DNA of 32,932 nucleotides from Hyphomicrobiales bacterium (GTDB lineage: Bacteria; Pseudomonadota; Alphaproteobacteria; Rhizobiales; Xanthobacteraceae). Each line of letters starts with the position of its first letter. The stretch's first letter is position 1. A program made the translations under genes and the position numbers. The stretch covers positions 2,333 through 35,264 of the forward strand of contig PLTE01000382.1 of the NCBI GenBank assembly GCA_003164375.1, read 5' to 3'. Positions 14,988 to 23,548 of this stretch are shown here, piece by piece. A model generated the notes under the pieces. It saw only the letters and a program-made list of their open reading frames with translations, did no database searches and was not told the DNA's origin.

Positions 14988-15539
14988 ATGAAGCTCGATC
15001 CTGCGATACGCGACCAAGTTCTGGCTACCGTGCCGAGCCTGCGCGCATTCGCGATATCGCTGTGCGGCAATATCGACCGTGCCGACGACCTGGTGCAGGA
15101 GACGCTGCTACGGGCGCTCGCCCATATCGACAGTTTCGAGCCTGGCACCAACATGCCGGCTTGGCTGTTCACGATCCTGCGCAACTTGTTCCGCTCCGAG
15201 TATCGCAAGCGGCGCCGCGAAGTGGAAGACGCCGACGGCCGTTACGCCGAAACGCTGAAATCGCACCCCGAGCAGACCGGCCGGGTCGAATTCGAGGAAT
15301 TCCGCGCCGCGCTGGCGAAGCTGCCGTCGGACCAGCGCGAGGCGCTGATCCTCGTTGGCGCGTCGGGCTTCTCCTATGACGATGCCGCAGCGATCTGCGG
15401 CTGCGCGGTCGGCACCATCAAGAGCCGTGTCAACCGCGCCCGCACTCGGCTGGCCGATCTGCTCGCCATCGACAGCGTCGACGACTTCGGGCCCGATCGG
15501 GCAACCCGCGCGGTGCTTGCGGGCGGCGGTCGGAATTAA
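14988..15539 (+). CDS. ecfG: EcfG, ECF sigma factor of the general stress response
   Basis: A 183-residue extracytoplasmic-function sigma factor. Region 2 (about residues 12-75) has NIDRADDLVQETLLRAL and PAWLFTILRNLFRSEYRKRRRE, which contacts the -10 element. Region 4 (about 105-160) has LPSDQREALILVGASGFSYDDAAAICGCAVGTIKSRVNRAR, a helix-turn-helix for the -35. EcfG recognises GGAAC-N16/17-CGTT promoters, three of which stand in this island, including its own. GAGG lies 7 bases before ATG 14988. It is convergent with the TRAP transporter gene dctM, 32 bases away. Confidence 0.96.
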   Translation: MKLDPAIRDQVLATVPSLRAFAISLCGNIDRADDLVQETLLRALAHIDSFEPGTNMPAWLFTILRNLFRSEYRKRRREVEDADGRYAETLKSHPEQTGRVEFEEFRAALAKLPSDQREALILVGASGFSYDDAAAICGCAVGTIKSRVNRARTRLADLLAIDSVDDFGPDRATRAVLAGGGRN

Positions 15540-15571
15540 CCTCAAGCCTGAGCCATTTTCCGTCGCCGCGG

Positions 15572-16870
15572 TTACATGTGCGACGGCAGCCATAATGCCA
15601 GCGCTGGAAACGCGATCAAGATCACGAGCCGGATAAGATCGGTGACGATGAACGGCAACACACCGAGGAAGATCGTCGAGAAGCTCACTTCCGGTATGAC
15701 GCTCTTAATCACGAACACATTCATGCCGACCGGCGGGTGAATAAGCCCGAGCTCTACCGTCATCACGATAATAACTCCAAACCAGATCGGATCGAAGCCG
15801 AGCTGCATGATCACCGGAAATATGATTGGGATGGTCAGAATGATCATCGCGAGCGCATCCATCAGACAGCCGAGCACGAGATACATCAGCATGATCAGCG
15901 CGAGCAGGCCGTAGCGGCCGAGCCCTAACCCGGTGAGGAGCTCCGTAACCTTCTGCGGCGTCTGGGTCACCGTGAGGAAATAGCCGAACAGCAGCGCGCC
16001 GATCAGCACCGTGAGCACGGCGGCGGCGGTGCGCACCGCTTGCAATAGCGAGCGGCGGATGTCCGCGCGCGCGAGCTTGCCCCGAGCGACGCCGATCAAC
16101 AACGCACCGCAGGCGCCCATGCCGCCGGCTTCGGTCGGCGTGAACAGCCCGCCGTAAAGCCCGCCGATAACGAAGAGGAAAAGCAGCAGCATCGCCCAAA
16201 TGTCGCGCAATCCGGTCCGCCGTTCGGCCCAGGAATGGCGCGGCGCCGCAGGCAGGAATTTCGGCCGCAGCCGGCCGATGATCATGACGGTGATCATGTC
16301 CATAGCGGCGGCGAGCAGTCCCGGAATGATTCCGGCGATGAACAGCCTGCCAATATCCTGTTCGGTGATGATGCCGTAGACAGCGAGCACGGTGGACGGC
16401 GGCAACATGGCGCCGAGCGTGCCGCCGGCGGCAATCACGCCGGTGGCGAAGCTCTGCGGATAGTGATAGCGCCGCATTTCCGGATAAGCGACCGTGGCGA
16501 AAGTGGCGGCGGTGGCGACTGACGAGCCCGAGATCGCGGCAAAGCCGGCGCACGCCGCGATGGTGGCGATGCCGAGACCGCCCCTGAAATGACCGACGAA
16601 GGCGTTCGCGGCCCGGAACAATTCGCGGCTCATGCCGGAATTCGACACGAAGGCGCCCATCAGCAGGAACATCGGGATGACGCCGAAGGTGTAGTCGGTC
16701 ACCGTCCGCATCGAGGTAAGTCCGACGCTCTTGAGTGCCGCGGTGCCACCGACCAGATAGGCAAAGCCGCTGACGCCGACGAGGCCCATCGCCATGCCGA
16801 CCGGCACTCGCAGCAGCATCAGCGCGAACAGGCCGACAAAACCGATGATCGCCACCGCGTCGGGGCTCAC
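15572..16870 (-). CDS. dctM: TRAP transporter large permease (DctM)
   Basis: A 432-residue, very hydrophobic protein with about 12 membrane helices, the usual length for the large TRAP subunit. Family blocks include GMSRELFRAANAFVGHFRGGLGIATIAACAGFAAISGSSVATAATF, MLPPSTVLAVYGIITEQDIGRLF and the C-terminal LIHPPVGMNVFVI. It drives solute uptake by sodium or proton symport. The start is GTG 16870, with GAGG 5 bases upstream; an upstream ATG at 16906 has no Shine-Dalgarno and a charged leader. The gene is third in the dctP-dctQ-dctM order on the minus strand. Confidence 0.93.
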   Translation of the reverse strand: MSPDAVAIIGFVGLFALMLLRVPVGMAMGLVGVSGFAYLVGGTAALKSVGLTSMRTVTDYTFGVIPMFLLMGAFVSNSGMSRELFRAANAFVGHFRGGLGIATIAACAGFAAISGSSVATAATFATVAYPEMRRYHYPQSFATGVIAAGGTLGAMLPPSTVLAVYGIITEQDIGRLFIAGIIPGLLAAAMDMITVMIIGRLRPKFLPAAPRHSWAERRTGLRDIWAMLLLFLFVIGGLYGGLFTPTEAGGMGACGALLIGVARGKLARADIRRSLLQAVRTAAAVLTVLIGALLFGYFLTVTQTPQKVTELLTGLGLGRYGLLALIMLMYLVLGCLMDALAMIILTIPIIFPVIMQLGFDPIWFGVIIVMTVELGLIHPPVGMNVFVIKSVIPEVSFSTIFLGVLPFIVTDLIRLVILIAFPALALWLPSHM

Positions 16871-16922
16871 ATGTACCTCAGAGAATTGCGCCTCTCGCGA
16901 ATGCAAGCCATTCGATTGCGCC

Positions 16923-17474
16923 TCATTCGACCGGCTTGATCTGGTACTGGCCGCCCAGCAGTTCGGGATGGAAAATCAGCCGATAGGTGCGCACCGCGAT
17001 CAAGAGCACCGCCGAAACATCGCCGATCCAGGCGACTAGAAAAAACGGCCACACCGGCAGCCGGAGGTCGAAGGTGAGTACATGGTCGGCGCGCGTGCCC
17101 ATCACTTTGCCGAACAGCGTATAGGTTTGCACCGTCACCACGAACAACAACACCAGTGTCGCGAACACGTCGATGACGCGCTTCATGCGCACACCGACAT
17201 TGGCGTAGACGAGATCGACGGTGATGTGACTGCCGCGATAGGACGTCGCCGCAATGCCCCAGAAAATGAGAATGCCGAGTAAGAGCCGGCCGAAATCGTA
17301 ACTATCGGGGATCTGGGTCGCAAAGAAGTAGCGCAGCAGTACCGAGACGAAGATATCGAGCGCGACGATGCCGACGAAGAACGCGGCGATCAGTTCGATC
17401 GCATCGATGAAGCGATCCATCAGGTTGCGTCTGGGCGCGGCGGATTCAACATTGGGATTGGCAGCTACAGACAT
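16923..17474 (-). CDS. dctQ: TRAP transporter small permease (DctQ)
   Basis: A 183-residue protein with four membrane helices, as expected of DctQ. The signature regions are LLRYFFATQIPDSYDFGRLLLGILIFWGIAATSYRGSHITVDLVYA and the later LPVWPFFLVAWIGDVSAVLL. DctQ joins the large permease and is needed for transport. ATG 17474 is preferred because AGGA lies 8 bases upstream; an in-frame ATG at 17480 is also possible. It is 52 bases upstream of dctM. Confidence 0.9.
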   Translation of the reverse strand: MSVAANPNVESAAPRRNLMDRFIDAIELIAAFFVGIVALDIFVSVLLRYFFATQIPDSYDFGRLLLGILIFWGIAATSYRGSHITVDLVYANVGVRMKRVIDVFATLVLLFVVTVQTYTLFGKVMGTRADHVLTFDLRLPVWPFFLVAWIGDVSAVLLIAVRTYRLIFHPELLGGQYQIKPVE

Positions 17475-17549
17475 CGGCATTATCCTGGGGATTGTCTCAT
17501 ATGACGACGACGGCAAGATGCCCGCCGCCGTCCTCGGCGTGATCGCGCG

Positions 17550-18584
17550 TCAGAAGCCCGCCTTGTACTGGGTCAGCGAGGCTTGCAGCTCGCTCCAGAT
17601 CGCGTCGGAGCCGCCGCCCGCTCGCTTCACGTCGGCGGCCCATCTCTGCTTGAGCGGCTCCGCAGATTTCTTCCATGCCGCAAGGTGCTCGTCTGTGATC
17701 TTGTAGACCTCGTGGTCCGGCTCGGCCTGGATCTTTTCCAGGCCGGCGTGCTCAAAGTCGGCCCACGGGTCGGCGAACCTGCCGGCCCATTCGGTCGTGC
17801 AGTGATCGTCGATCACCTTCTTTTGCGGCCCAGACATGGCATCGTAGGTTGCCGGGCTCATCAGCCATTGGAACATGACCGAGCCGAGCGGCGCGTCCAT
17901 GTCGTACTTGGTCACCTTGTCGATGCCGAAAAGCACCGTCGAGCCCCACGGGAAGGTGACGGCATCGGCAACGCCTTTGGCAAGAATATCCCGCACCTCC
18001 GGCGCGCTGGACTGCACATTGGTGCCGCCAAGCAGCGTGACCCAGGCGGCGATAGTGCCTTGGGCCGGCCTGATCTTCATGCCCCGGATGTCGGTCGGCA
18101 CCACAATTTTCTTGCTGATGGAGTGCCACCCTACCGGGTCGAGCACGAAGGAGAAGCAATAATGCACATCCTTCATTTCGGCCGCTGCGTATTTGCGGTA
18201 CCAGGCGTCGATCGCGCGATTGCCGCCCTTGGCCTGGCCGACCAGGAACGGCAACTCACCCGCAGCCATGATCGGGAAACGTCCTGGCTGATAGCCCGGA
18301 TTCACGTAGACAAAATCGGCGATACCATCGCGCGCCATGTCGTAATGGTCGAATGCTTTGCCGAGTTGCTGCGCGGGATAAATTTTGTAGGTGATGGTCC
18401 CGTTCGACTGCTTCTGGACGTCGTCGGCCCAATCCTGGATCGCCTTCTGCAACGGATGCGTCGGCGGCAGCCAATTCGACAACTTGAGCTCGATGATCTT
18501 GTCCTGCGCCGACGCTCTACCGAGACTGAGCGCGAAGCCGAGCGCGACAAGGCCACAGAACTTCGCCCGGCGCATTCGCTGCAT
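17550..18584 (-). CDS. dctP: TRAP transporter substrate-binding protein (DctP)
   Basis: A 344-residue periplasmic binding protein with a Sec signal peptide (MQRMRRAKFCGLVALGFALSLGRASA-Q). The DctP fold is seen in LKLSNWLPPTHPLQKAI, the AQQLGKAFDHYDMARDGIADFVYVNPGYQPGRFP block, and GMKIRPAQGTIAAWVTLLGGTNV, whose Arg normally holds a substrate carboxylate. That points to an organic acid, but its identity cannot be read. ATG 18584 is chosen because the signal peptide begins there and GGGGGG stands 4 bases upstream. It heads the dctP-dctQ-dctM operon, which looks complete. Confidence 0.92.
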   Translation of the reverse strand: MQRMRRAKFCGLVALGFALSLGRASAQDKIIELKLSNWLPPTHPLQKAIQDWADDVQKQSNGTITYKIYPAQQLGKAFDHYDMARDGIADFVYVNPGYQPGRFPIMAAGELPFLVGQAKGGNRAIDAWYRKYAAAEMKDVHYCFSFVLDPVGWHSISKKIVVPTDIRGMKIRPAQGTIAAWVTLLGGTNVQSSAPEVRDILAKGVADAVTFPWGSTVLFGIDKVTKYDMDAPLGSVMFQWLMSPATYDAMSGPQKKVIDDHCTTEWAGRFADPWADFEHAGLEKIQAEPDHEVYKITDEHLAAWKKSAEPLKQRWAADVKRAGGGSDAIWSELQASLTQYKAGF

Positions 18585-18751
18585 GAGACCCCCCGTTTTC
18601 GGCTTTTTGCCGCTTGGTTGGCAGCAACCCCAACCGACCCATTTAATCGCAGAAACGCCTCCATGCACAAGCAATTCCAAAAATGATCGATAAAATTGTC
18701 GCTAATGCTCTGTGAGTTTCTGCACGCTGTTTTTCGATCCTTCGGAAAAAC

Positions 18752-18773
18752 GCTTACGAATTAACTCGTAAGC
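18752..18773. promoter_or_regulatory. Perfect 8-6-8 inverted repeat between dctP and the cysteine peptidase gene
   Basis: GCTTACGA (18752-18759) and TCGTAAGC (18766-18773) flank ATTAAC. It stands in the 275-base gap between divergent genes, 168 bases upstream of dctP and 86 bases upstream of the plus-strand peptidase gene. Size and spacing suit a dimeric repressor or activator, perhaps one governing the TRAP operon. No U-tract follows. Confidence 0.4.
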
Positions 18774-18859
18774 AGTAGCGGCTAGACTATCGCGTCCTTG
18801 AACAACAACAAGCCGGGCGAGCGCGCAAGCGCCCTACCCCGCCGTTCAGGGACGTCAAA

Positions 18860-19810
18860 ATGTTTGCTCGCGTTGTGGCGTGGGGCTTTGCCGCATTCCT
18901 TGTCGTCCTGCCCGCGCGTCTCGGCATCGAGACCGACTTGCTCGCGACTGCATATATGCGCGCGGCGGTGATCGCGACGCCGTCCGATCGCACCGACGTG
19001 TCCAATCAAGCGGCAGACGCTGCGACGAACAAAGTCGAAGCCAAAGCCGAGTCCAAAGCCGAAGACGAGATCGTTCCGGTCGCGGCCGAATCCCATGCGC
19101 CCGAGCAGAACGATGGGCCCAGCGACACGCCGCCCACCGCACTGGAAAAATCGGCGACGCTCGACCCGGCACCGCCGACGGTCGCACCCCGATCTGCAGC
19201 GGAGCCGTTCGGGCTCGTCGCGCTCCCCGTTTCCGCCGGCAACGTATTGGCGAAGTGGAGCACCGTCGAGGCCGCCATCCGGGCCGACGACGAAATACTG
19301 GCGCGCTGCCGCGACAACGCCGACCGCTGCCCACCGGCGGCGCAAAACTTCCTTGCCATCATTGCGCAAGGACGCGCTCAGACCGGCCGCGCCCGCGTTG
19401 GCGTGATCAACCGCGCCATCAATCTGGCGATCCAGCCAATGAGCGATCTGGCGCAATGGGGCGTGCCCGACCGCTGGAGCGCGCCGCTCGAAACGTTCTC
19501 GACCGGCCGCGGCGATTGCGAGGATTACGCCATCGCCAAATACGTCGCACTCACTGCGGCCGGCGTTGCCCCAGCCGACGTGAAGCTCGTCATCGTCCGC
19601 AATACCGCAGCCAAGCAGGATCACGCCGTCGTCGCCGCGCGTCTCGACGGCAACTGGGTCATGCTCGATAATCGTTGGCTGACGCTGGTTGCTGATTCCG
19701 ACATGCCGCAAGTGATACCGATGTTCGTCCTCGACGGTGCCGGCGTCCGGCAGTTCGCTTCGCCGGCACTTGCCGGCGCACAGCACGCATCCGCGCCGGC
19801 GTCATTTTGA
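18860..19810 (+). CDS. Transglutaminase-like cysteine peptidase (BTLCP/LapG-like), exported
   Basis: A 316-residue protein of the bacterial transglutaminase-like cysteine proteinase family (Pfam 06035). The triad is Cys220 (GRGDCEDYA), His255 (DHAVVAA) and Asp270 (MLDNRW). Residues 1-20 are a hydrophobic export signal, and about 40-120 form a long Ala/Pro/Glu-rich low-complexity linker. LapG, the studied family member, is a periplasmic protease that releases a type I-secreted adhesin from the cell surface. A type I secretion pair lies 2 kb away, which fits a LapG-like role (inference). AGGGA lies 9 bases before ATG 18860. Its stop is one base from the convergent cyclase stop. Confidence 0.88.
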   Translation: MFARVVAWGFAAFLVVLPARLGIETDLLATAYMRAAVIATPSDRTDVSNQAADAATNKVEAKAESKAEDEIVPVAAESHAPEQNDGPSDTPPTALEKSATLDPAPPTVAPRSAAEPFGLVALPVSAGNVLAKWSTVEAAIRADDEILARCRDNADRCPPAAQNFLAIIAQGRAQTGRARVGVINRAINLAIQPMSDLAQWGVPDRWSAPLETFSTGRGDCEDYAIAKYVALTAAGVAPADVKLVIVRNTAAKQDHAVVAARLDGNWVMLDNRWLTLVADSDMPQVIPMFVLDGAGVRQFASPALAGAQHASAPASF

Positions 19811-19811
19811 A

Positions 19812-22031
19812 CTACTTCGATTCCGCTTCGTAGACGCCGTCCCAATCCGCGCCGGGCGGATCGGCGCGATAGACCGCGATGCGCTCCTCATACATATCGT
19901 AGAGGCCTGCGACATCGAAGCCGGCGGCGAGCTTGCGGCAACGCTCGATCGCGTCCAGCGTCTCGTCCCATTGTTGCTTGCGGAAGCACGCCAGCATTTG
20001 CGCGTTAAGCTCGCGTAATTCTCCGCAGCGCGGATCCTGCTCGACCTCGGCACGGCCAAGCACCGCGAATACGACCTCCGGCTGCTTTTTTCCCTTCACC
20101 TGGATCAGATCGATCTCCATCGCTGCGAATTTCCGCTTGGCTCCCTCCGCGGTGCGCGAGCCGATGACCAGCGGCAGGCGGTAGTCCTTGGTGCGCGCCT
20201 CCAGTCGAGAAGCAAAGTTCACGGTGTCGCCGAGCACCGAATAATTGAAACGGAAATCGGACCCCATATTGCCGACGACGCACGGTCCGGTATTGAGCCC
20301 GATGCCGATCCGCAGCGGCATGTAGACGCCGCCATTGGCGTCGGCCTCGCGTTTGAGCTCGACGTTGAGCGCAGCGGCCCGGGCCTGCATTTCGAGCGCG
20401 GCATCGCAGGCATTGGCTTCCTGTTCGTCGTCGTCCACCGGCGCGTTCCAGAAGGCCATGATGGCGTCGCCGATATATTTGTCGATGGTACCCTTGCGCT
20501 CGATGATGGCGTTTGTCAGCGGGGTAAGGAAGCGGTTCATCAGCCGGGTCAAACCCTGCGGATCGTCTTTGTAGTGTTCGGAAATGGTGGTAAAGCCGCG
20601 CACGTCGCTGAACAAGATAGTCATACGGCGCTCCTCGCCGCCGAGCACGAGCTTCTCCGGCGCACGCGCGAGCTGTTCGACCATGTGCGGCGACAGGTAA
20701 TAGCCGAAGGCGGAGCGGATCTGCTGGCGCTGTTTCTGTTCGCGAAAATAATTTACGAAGGTCAGCACCAGATAGATCAGCCAGCTCGAAATAAGCGGAT
20801 AGGTAAAATCGATGAGCAAATTGTGTACAACAAAGAGATAGAGTGACAGGCCGATTAGGCCCGCGATCAGCGTGGCGCCGAGCAGCACTACGATAGTCGC
20901 CGACAGCATCGGGGCTGCGACGATGATGCCGAGTCCGAACAAGACCGCCACCGTAAGCTCCGCGCCAATGGCATAGTTCGGATTGACAAGAAGCGACTTG
21001 GTCAACACGCTTTCAAGGATCTGAGCGTGAACTTCGACGCCCGGCATCACGGCATCAAGCGGCGTGGTCTTGATGTCGAGAAGTCCAATGGCCGAGGTGC
21101 CGATGAGCACGAGCCTGCCGCGAAGCCGATCCGTCGGCACATGACCTTGCAACACGTCTTTCGCTGAAACGTAACGCGCCGGGTCGTGCTTGTTAAAATG
21201 GACCCAGAGCTGGCCGTTGCGGTCCGTCGGCACTTCTAGTCCGGGCACCGCGACCGACTGGATCCCGGCTTCGTTCACACGCACCAGAATGGCACCGGCG
21301 TGGCTGACCACCCGCAGCATTTCCATGGAGAGTGACGGCACCAGCGCGTCTTGCGCGTCCATCACCACCGGCACGCGGCGAATGATGCCATCGGTCTCCG
21401 GATTGATCGAGAACAGACCGCGGCCGGCAGCCGCCCGCTCGATCACCGGCACGTTGCGCAGCAATCCGGGAAAGGTCACTAGGAACGGCGCCGGATCCGG
21501 CCCGCGGATGGCAAACCCGGTCTGCAGCGCTGCGTCGGCCTGGGTCGGCGGCGTCGGGCTCGCCGTTCCGGTTTCGCCGACGACGACGCGCGAGTGCTTG
21601 ATCGCATCGGCCAGCACATCGTCATTACTCGGCAGGCTGTCGAGCTTGGCTCGGGTTTCGTCGTCGATGCCGCGGAAGCTGTGTTCCGCGATCGCCGGCG
21701 ACATGCGGTCCGGTTCGGCAAAAATGACGTCGAATCCGATAGCGACGGCGCCAAGCTGGGTGATGCGCGTGACCAGATCGGCGATCGTGGTACGCGGCCA
21801 CGGCCATTGGCCAATGTCCTTGAGGCTGGCCTCATCGATGTCGACGATCGCGACCGGCCGAGCCGTTTGCTGGCGCGGCCACAGCACTTGGAACAGATCG
21901 AAGGTGCGTAGCCGCAGTTCCGCGAGCGGCCGCGGGTCGGACAGCCGCAACGGCACCAGCGCGAACAACAGCACCAGGCACACCGCCCGCGCCACGCCGA
22001 AATGCCGCGCCCAGCGCGCTATCCTGTTCAT
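19812..22031 (-). CDS. CHASE2-domain adenylate/guanylate cyclase
   Basis: A 739-residue membrane cyclase. After an N-terminal membrane helix comes a periplasmic CHASE2 sensor domain (about 30-340, with AIVDIDEASLKDIGQWPWPR and GFDVIFAEPDR). Three close membrane helices follow (about 350-425). The class III cyclase domain (about 455-640) has the metal-binding FSDVRGFTTISE and DKYIGDAIMAFWNAP. A helical tail of about 90 residues completes it. It probably makes cAMP in response to an envelope signal. ATG 22031 is preferred over an upstream in-frame TTG at 22040. It is downstream of the hlyD-type gene on the same strand, 98 bases away. Confidence 0.93.
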   Translation of the reverse strand: MNRIARWARHFGVARAVCLVLLFALVPLRLSDPRPLAELRLRTFDLFQVLWPRQQTARPVAIVDIDEASLKDIGQWPWPRTTIADLVTRITQLGAVAIGFDVIFAEPDRMSPAIAEHSFRGIDDETRAKLDSLPSNDDVLADAIKHSRVVVGETGTASPTPPTQADAALQTGFAIRGPDPAPFLVTFPGLLRNVPVIERAAAGRGLFSINPETDGIIRRVPVVMDAQDALVPSLSMEMLRVVSHAGAILVRVNEAGIQSVAVPGLEVPTDRNGQLWVHFNKHDPARYVSAKDVLQGHVPTDRLRGRLVLIGTSAIGLLDIKTTPLDAVMPGVEVHAQILESVLTKSLLVNPNYAIGAELTVAVLFGLGIIVAAPMLSATIVVLLGATLIAGLIGLSLYLFVVHNLLIDFTYPLISSWLIYLVLTFVNYFREQKQRQQIRSAFGYYLSPHMVEQLARAPEKLVLGGEERRMTILFSDVRGFTTISEHYKDDPQGLTRLMNRFLTPLTNAIIERKGTIDKYIGDAIMAFWNAPVDDDEQEANACDAALEMQARAAALNVELKREADANGGVYMPLRIGIGLNTGPCVVGNMGSDFRFNYSVLGDTVNFASRLEARTKDYRLPLVIGSRTAEGAKRKFAAMEIDLIQVKGKKQPEVVFAVLGRAEVEQDPRCGELRELNAQMLACFRKQQWDETLDAIERCRKLAAGFDVAGLYDMYEERIAVYRADPPGADWDGVYEAESK

Positions 22032-22129
22032 GGCCGGCAAATCCCCGCGACCTGCGCTGAACCGCGCGAGCTAACTATAGCGACCTTATCCGTCGCCGCG
22101 AAGCGTAACGCAGCGTGGCAAGACGCTTA

Positions 22130-23548
22130 TTATTTTTCGCGGAATGAGCGCATCAACTGGTCGTGCAGCGGCTTGATCAGGTAGGACAGCATGGTGCGTT
22201 CGCCGGTCTGGATGAAGGCCTCGACCGGCATGCCCGGCGTCAGCTTGACGTCGCCGAGACGCGTGATCTCGTCGGCAGTCATCGCGATGCGGACCAGATA
22301 ATAGCTCTGTCCGGTCCGCTGGTCGGTGGTGGTATCCGCGGCGATACGCACCACGGTGCCGTTGAGCTCGGGCGTCGTCCGCGCATTGAATGAGGAAAAA
22401 CGGAGAACCACGGGTTGATCGAACTGGACCTGATCGATGTCCTTCGGTTCGACCTTGACTTCGACCAAAAGTTTGTCGCTCTCTGGCACGATGAGCATAA
22501 TGGGATCGCCAGCGGTGACGACGCCGCCAACCGTGTTGGCCGTGGTCTGGAACACGATGCCGTCCTGCGGCGCGCGGATATCGGTGCGCTTGAGCTGATC
22601 CTCGGCCGTCACCTTGCGCTCGACATATTCGCCGATCTTGCTGTCAGTCTCGCGCAGCTCCTTGGCGACGTCGCTGAAGAGATCTTGGTCGACCTGGATG
22701 ATTTGCAGCTGGATCTCGGCGATCTTGCCTTTGGCTTCGGCGGCTTGGGCGACGAGCTGGCCGTGCTCGCCCTCAAGCTGCGCTTCCTCGCGTTCGAGCG
22801 AAGTGAGCCGATTGAGCTGGACCAGGTTTTTCTGCCACAGATCGCGCACGCCTGTCAGTTCCTGCTCGACCAGCGCGACCTGCTTGTCCTTGGAGTCCTC
22901 CTGTGCGGTGAGGCCGGTGATCTGCTGCTGCAGCTGCGCGATTCGTTCGTGCAGCTGTTGCTTCTGGCCAAGCCGATCTTGCCGGCGCAGATCGAACAGC
23001 CGGCGCTCGCTCGACAGCGCCTCCTTCACCTCGGGTTCGTCGACATGGCCGACAAATTCCTTCGGTACCGGGACGCTATCGTCGCCGTCGCGCTCGGCGG
23101 CGAGGCGAGCGTGGCGCGCATAAAGCTCGGTAAGACCCTTAGTGACGATGGCGAGATTGGCCCGGGTCACCGTTTCGTCGAGCCGGATCAACATGTCACC
23201 CACCTTGACGTGATCGCCGTCACGCACAAAGAGCTCGCCGACCACCCCGCCGGTCGGGTGCTGCACTTTCTTGACGTTCGAATCGACGACCAGTGAGCCT
23301 TGGGCGATGAGCGCGCCCGAGATTTCGGCGGTCGAGGCCCATCCGCCGAGGCCGAAGGCCAGCGCCGCAACCAGAATACTACCGACGAGAATGTGCCGGC
23401 GAATTGATTCGCTGGCGCTATGCTGCGGCGCCCCGTCGCCGAGATGCCACGGCATCGCCGCCTTGATCAGGCCCATGATCCAAAGCAGCCCCGGCTTGGC
23501 CGTAGCAGCCATCTTGTCGAGCGGGCCGATCGACTTTTTGATCATCAC
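22130..23548 (-). CDS. HlyD-family type I secretion periplasmic adaptor
   Basis: A 472-residue membrane-fusion protein. One membrane helix (about 50-70, HILVGSILVAALAFGLGGW) is followed by a split lipoyl domain (QHPTGGVVGELFVRDGDHVKVGDMLIRLDET), a long coiled-coil hairpin (about 155-320, rich in Gln, Glu and Leu), and a beta-barrel C-terminus ending MRSFREK. It links the inner-membrane ABC exporter to an outer-membrane TolC-type channel. ATG 23548 overlaps the exporter stop as ATGA (23545-23548), so the two are translated together. No TolC gene is in the window. Confidence 0.93.
   Translation of the reverse strand: MMIKKSIGPLDKMAATAKPGLLWIMGLIKAAMPWHLGDGAPQHSASESIRRHILVGSILVAALAFGLGGWASTAEISGALIAQGSLVVDSNVKKVQHPTGGVVGELFVRDGDHVKVGDMLIRLDETVTRANLAIVTKGLTELYARHARLAAERDGDDSVPVPKEFVGHVDEPEVKEALSSERRLFDLRRQDRLGQKQQLHERIAQLQQQITGLTAQEDSKDKQVALVEQELTGVRDLWQKNLVQLNRLTSLEREEAQLEGEHGQLVAQAAEAKGKIAEIQLQIIQVDQDLFSDVAKELRETDSKIGEYVERKVTAEDQLKRTDIRAPQDGIVFQTTANTVGGVVTAGDPIMLIVPESDKLLVEVKVEPKDIDQVQFDQPVVLRFSSFNARTTPELNGTVVRIAADTTTDQRTGQSYYLVRIAMTADEITRLGDVKLTPGMPVEAFIQTGERTMLSYLIKPLHDQLMRSFREK

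Noticed and set aside
17583..18686. 367-residue plus-strand open frame opposite dctP
   Set aside because: Mirror of a GC-rich gene; no recognisable domain, Arg/His-rich composition, and dctP is unambiguous.
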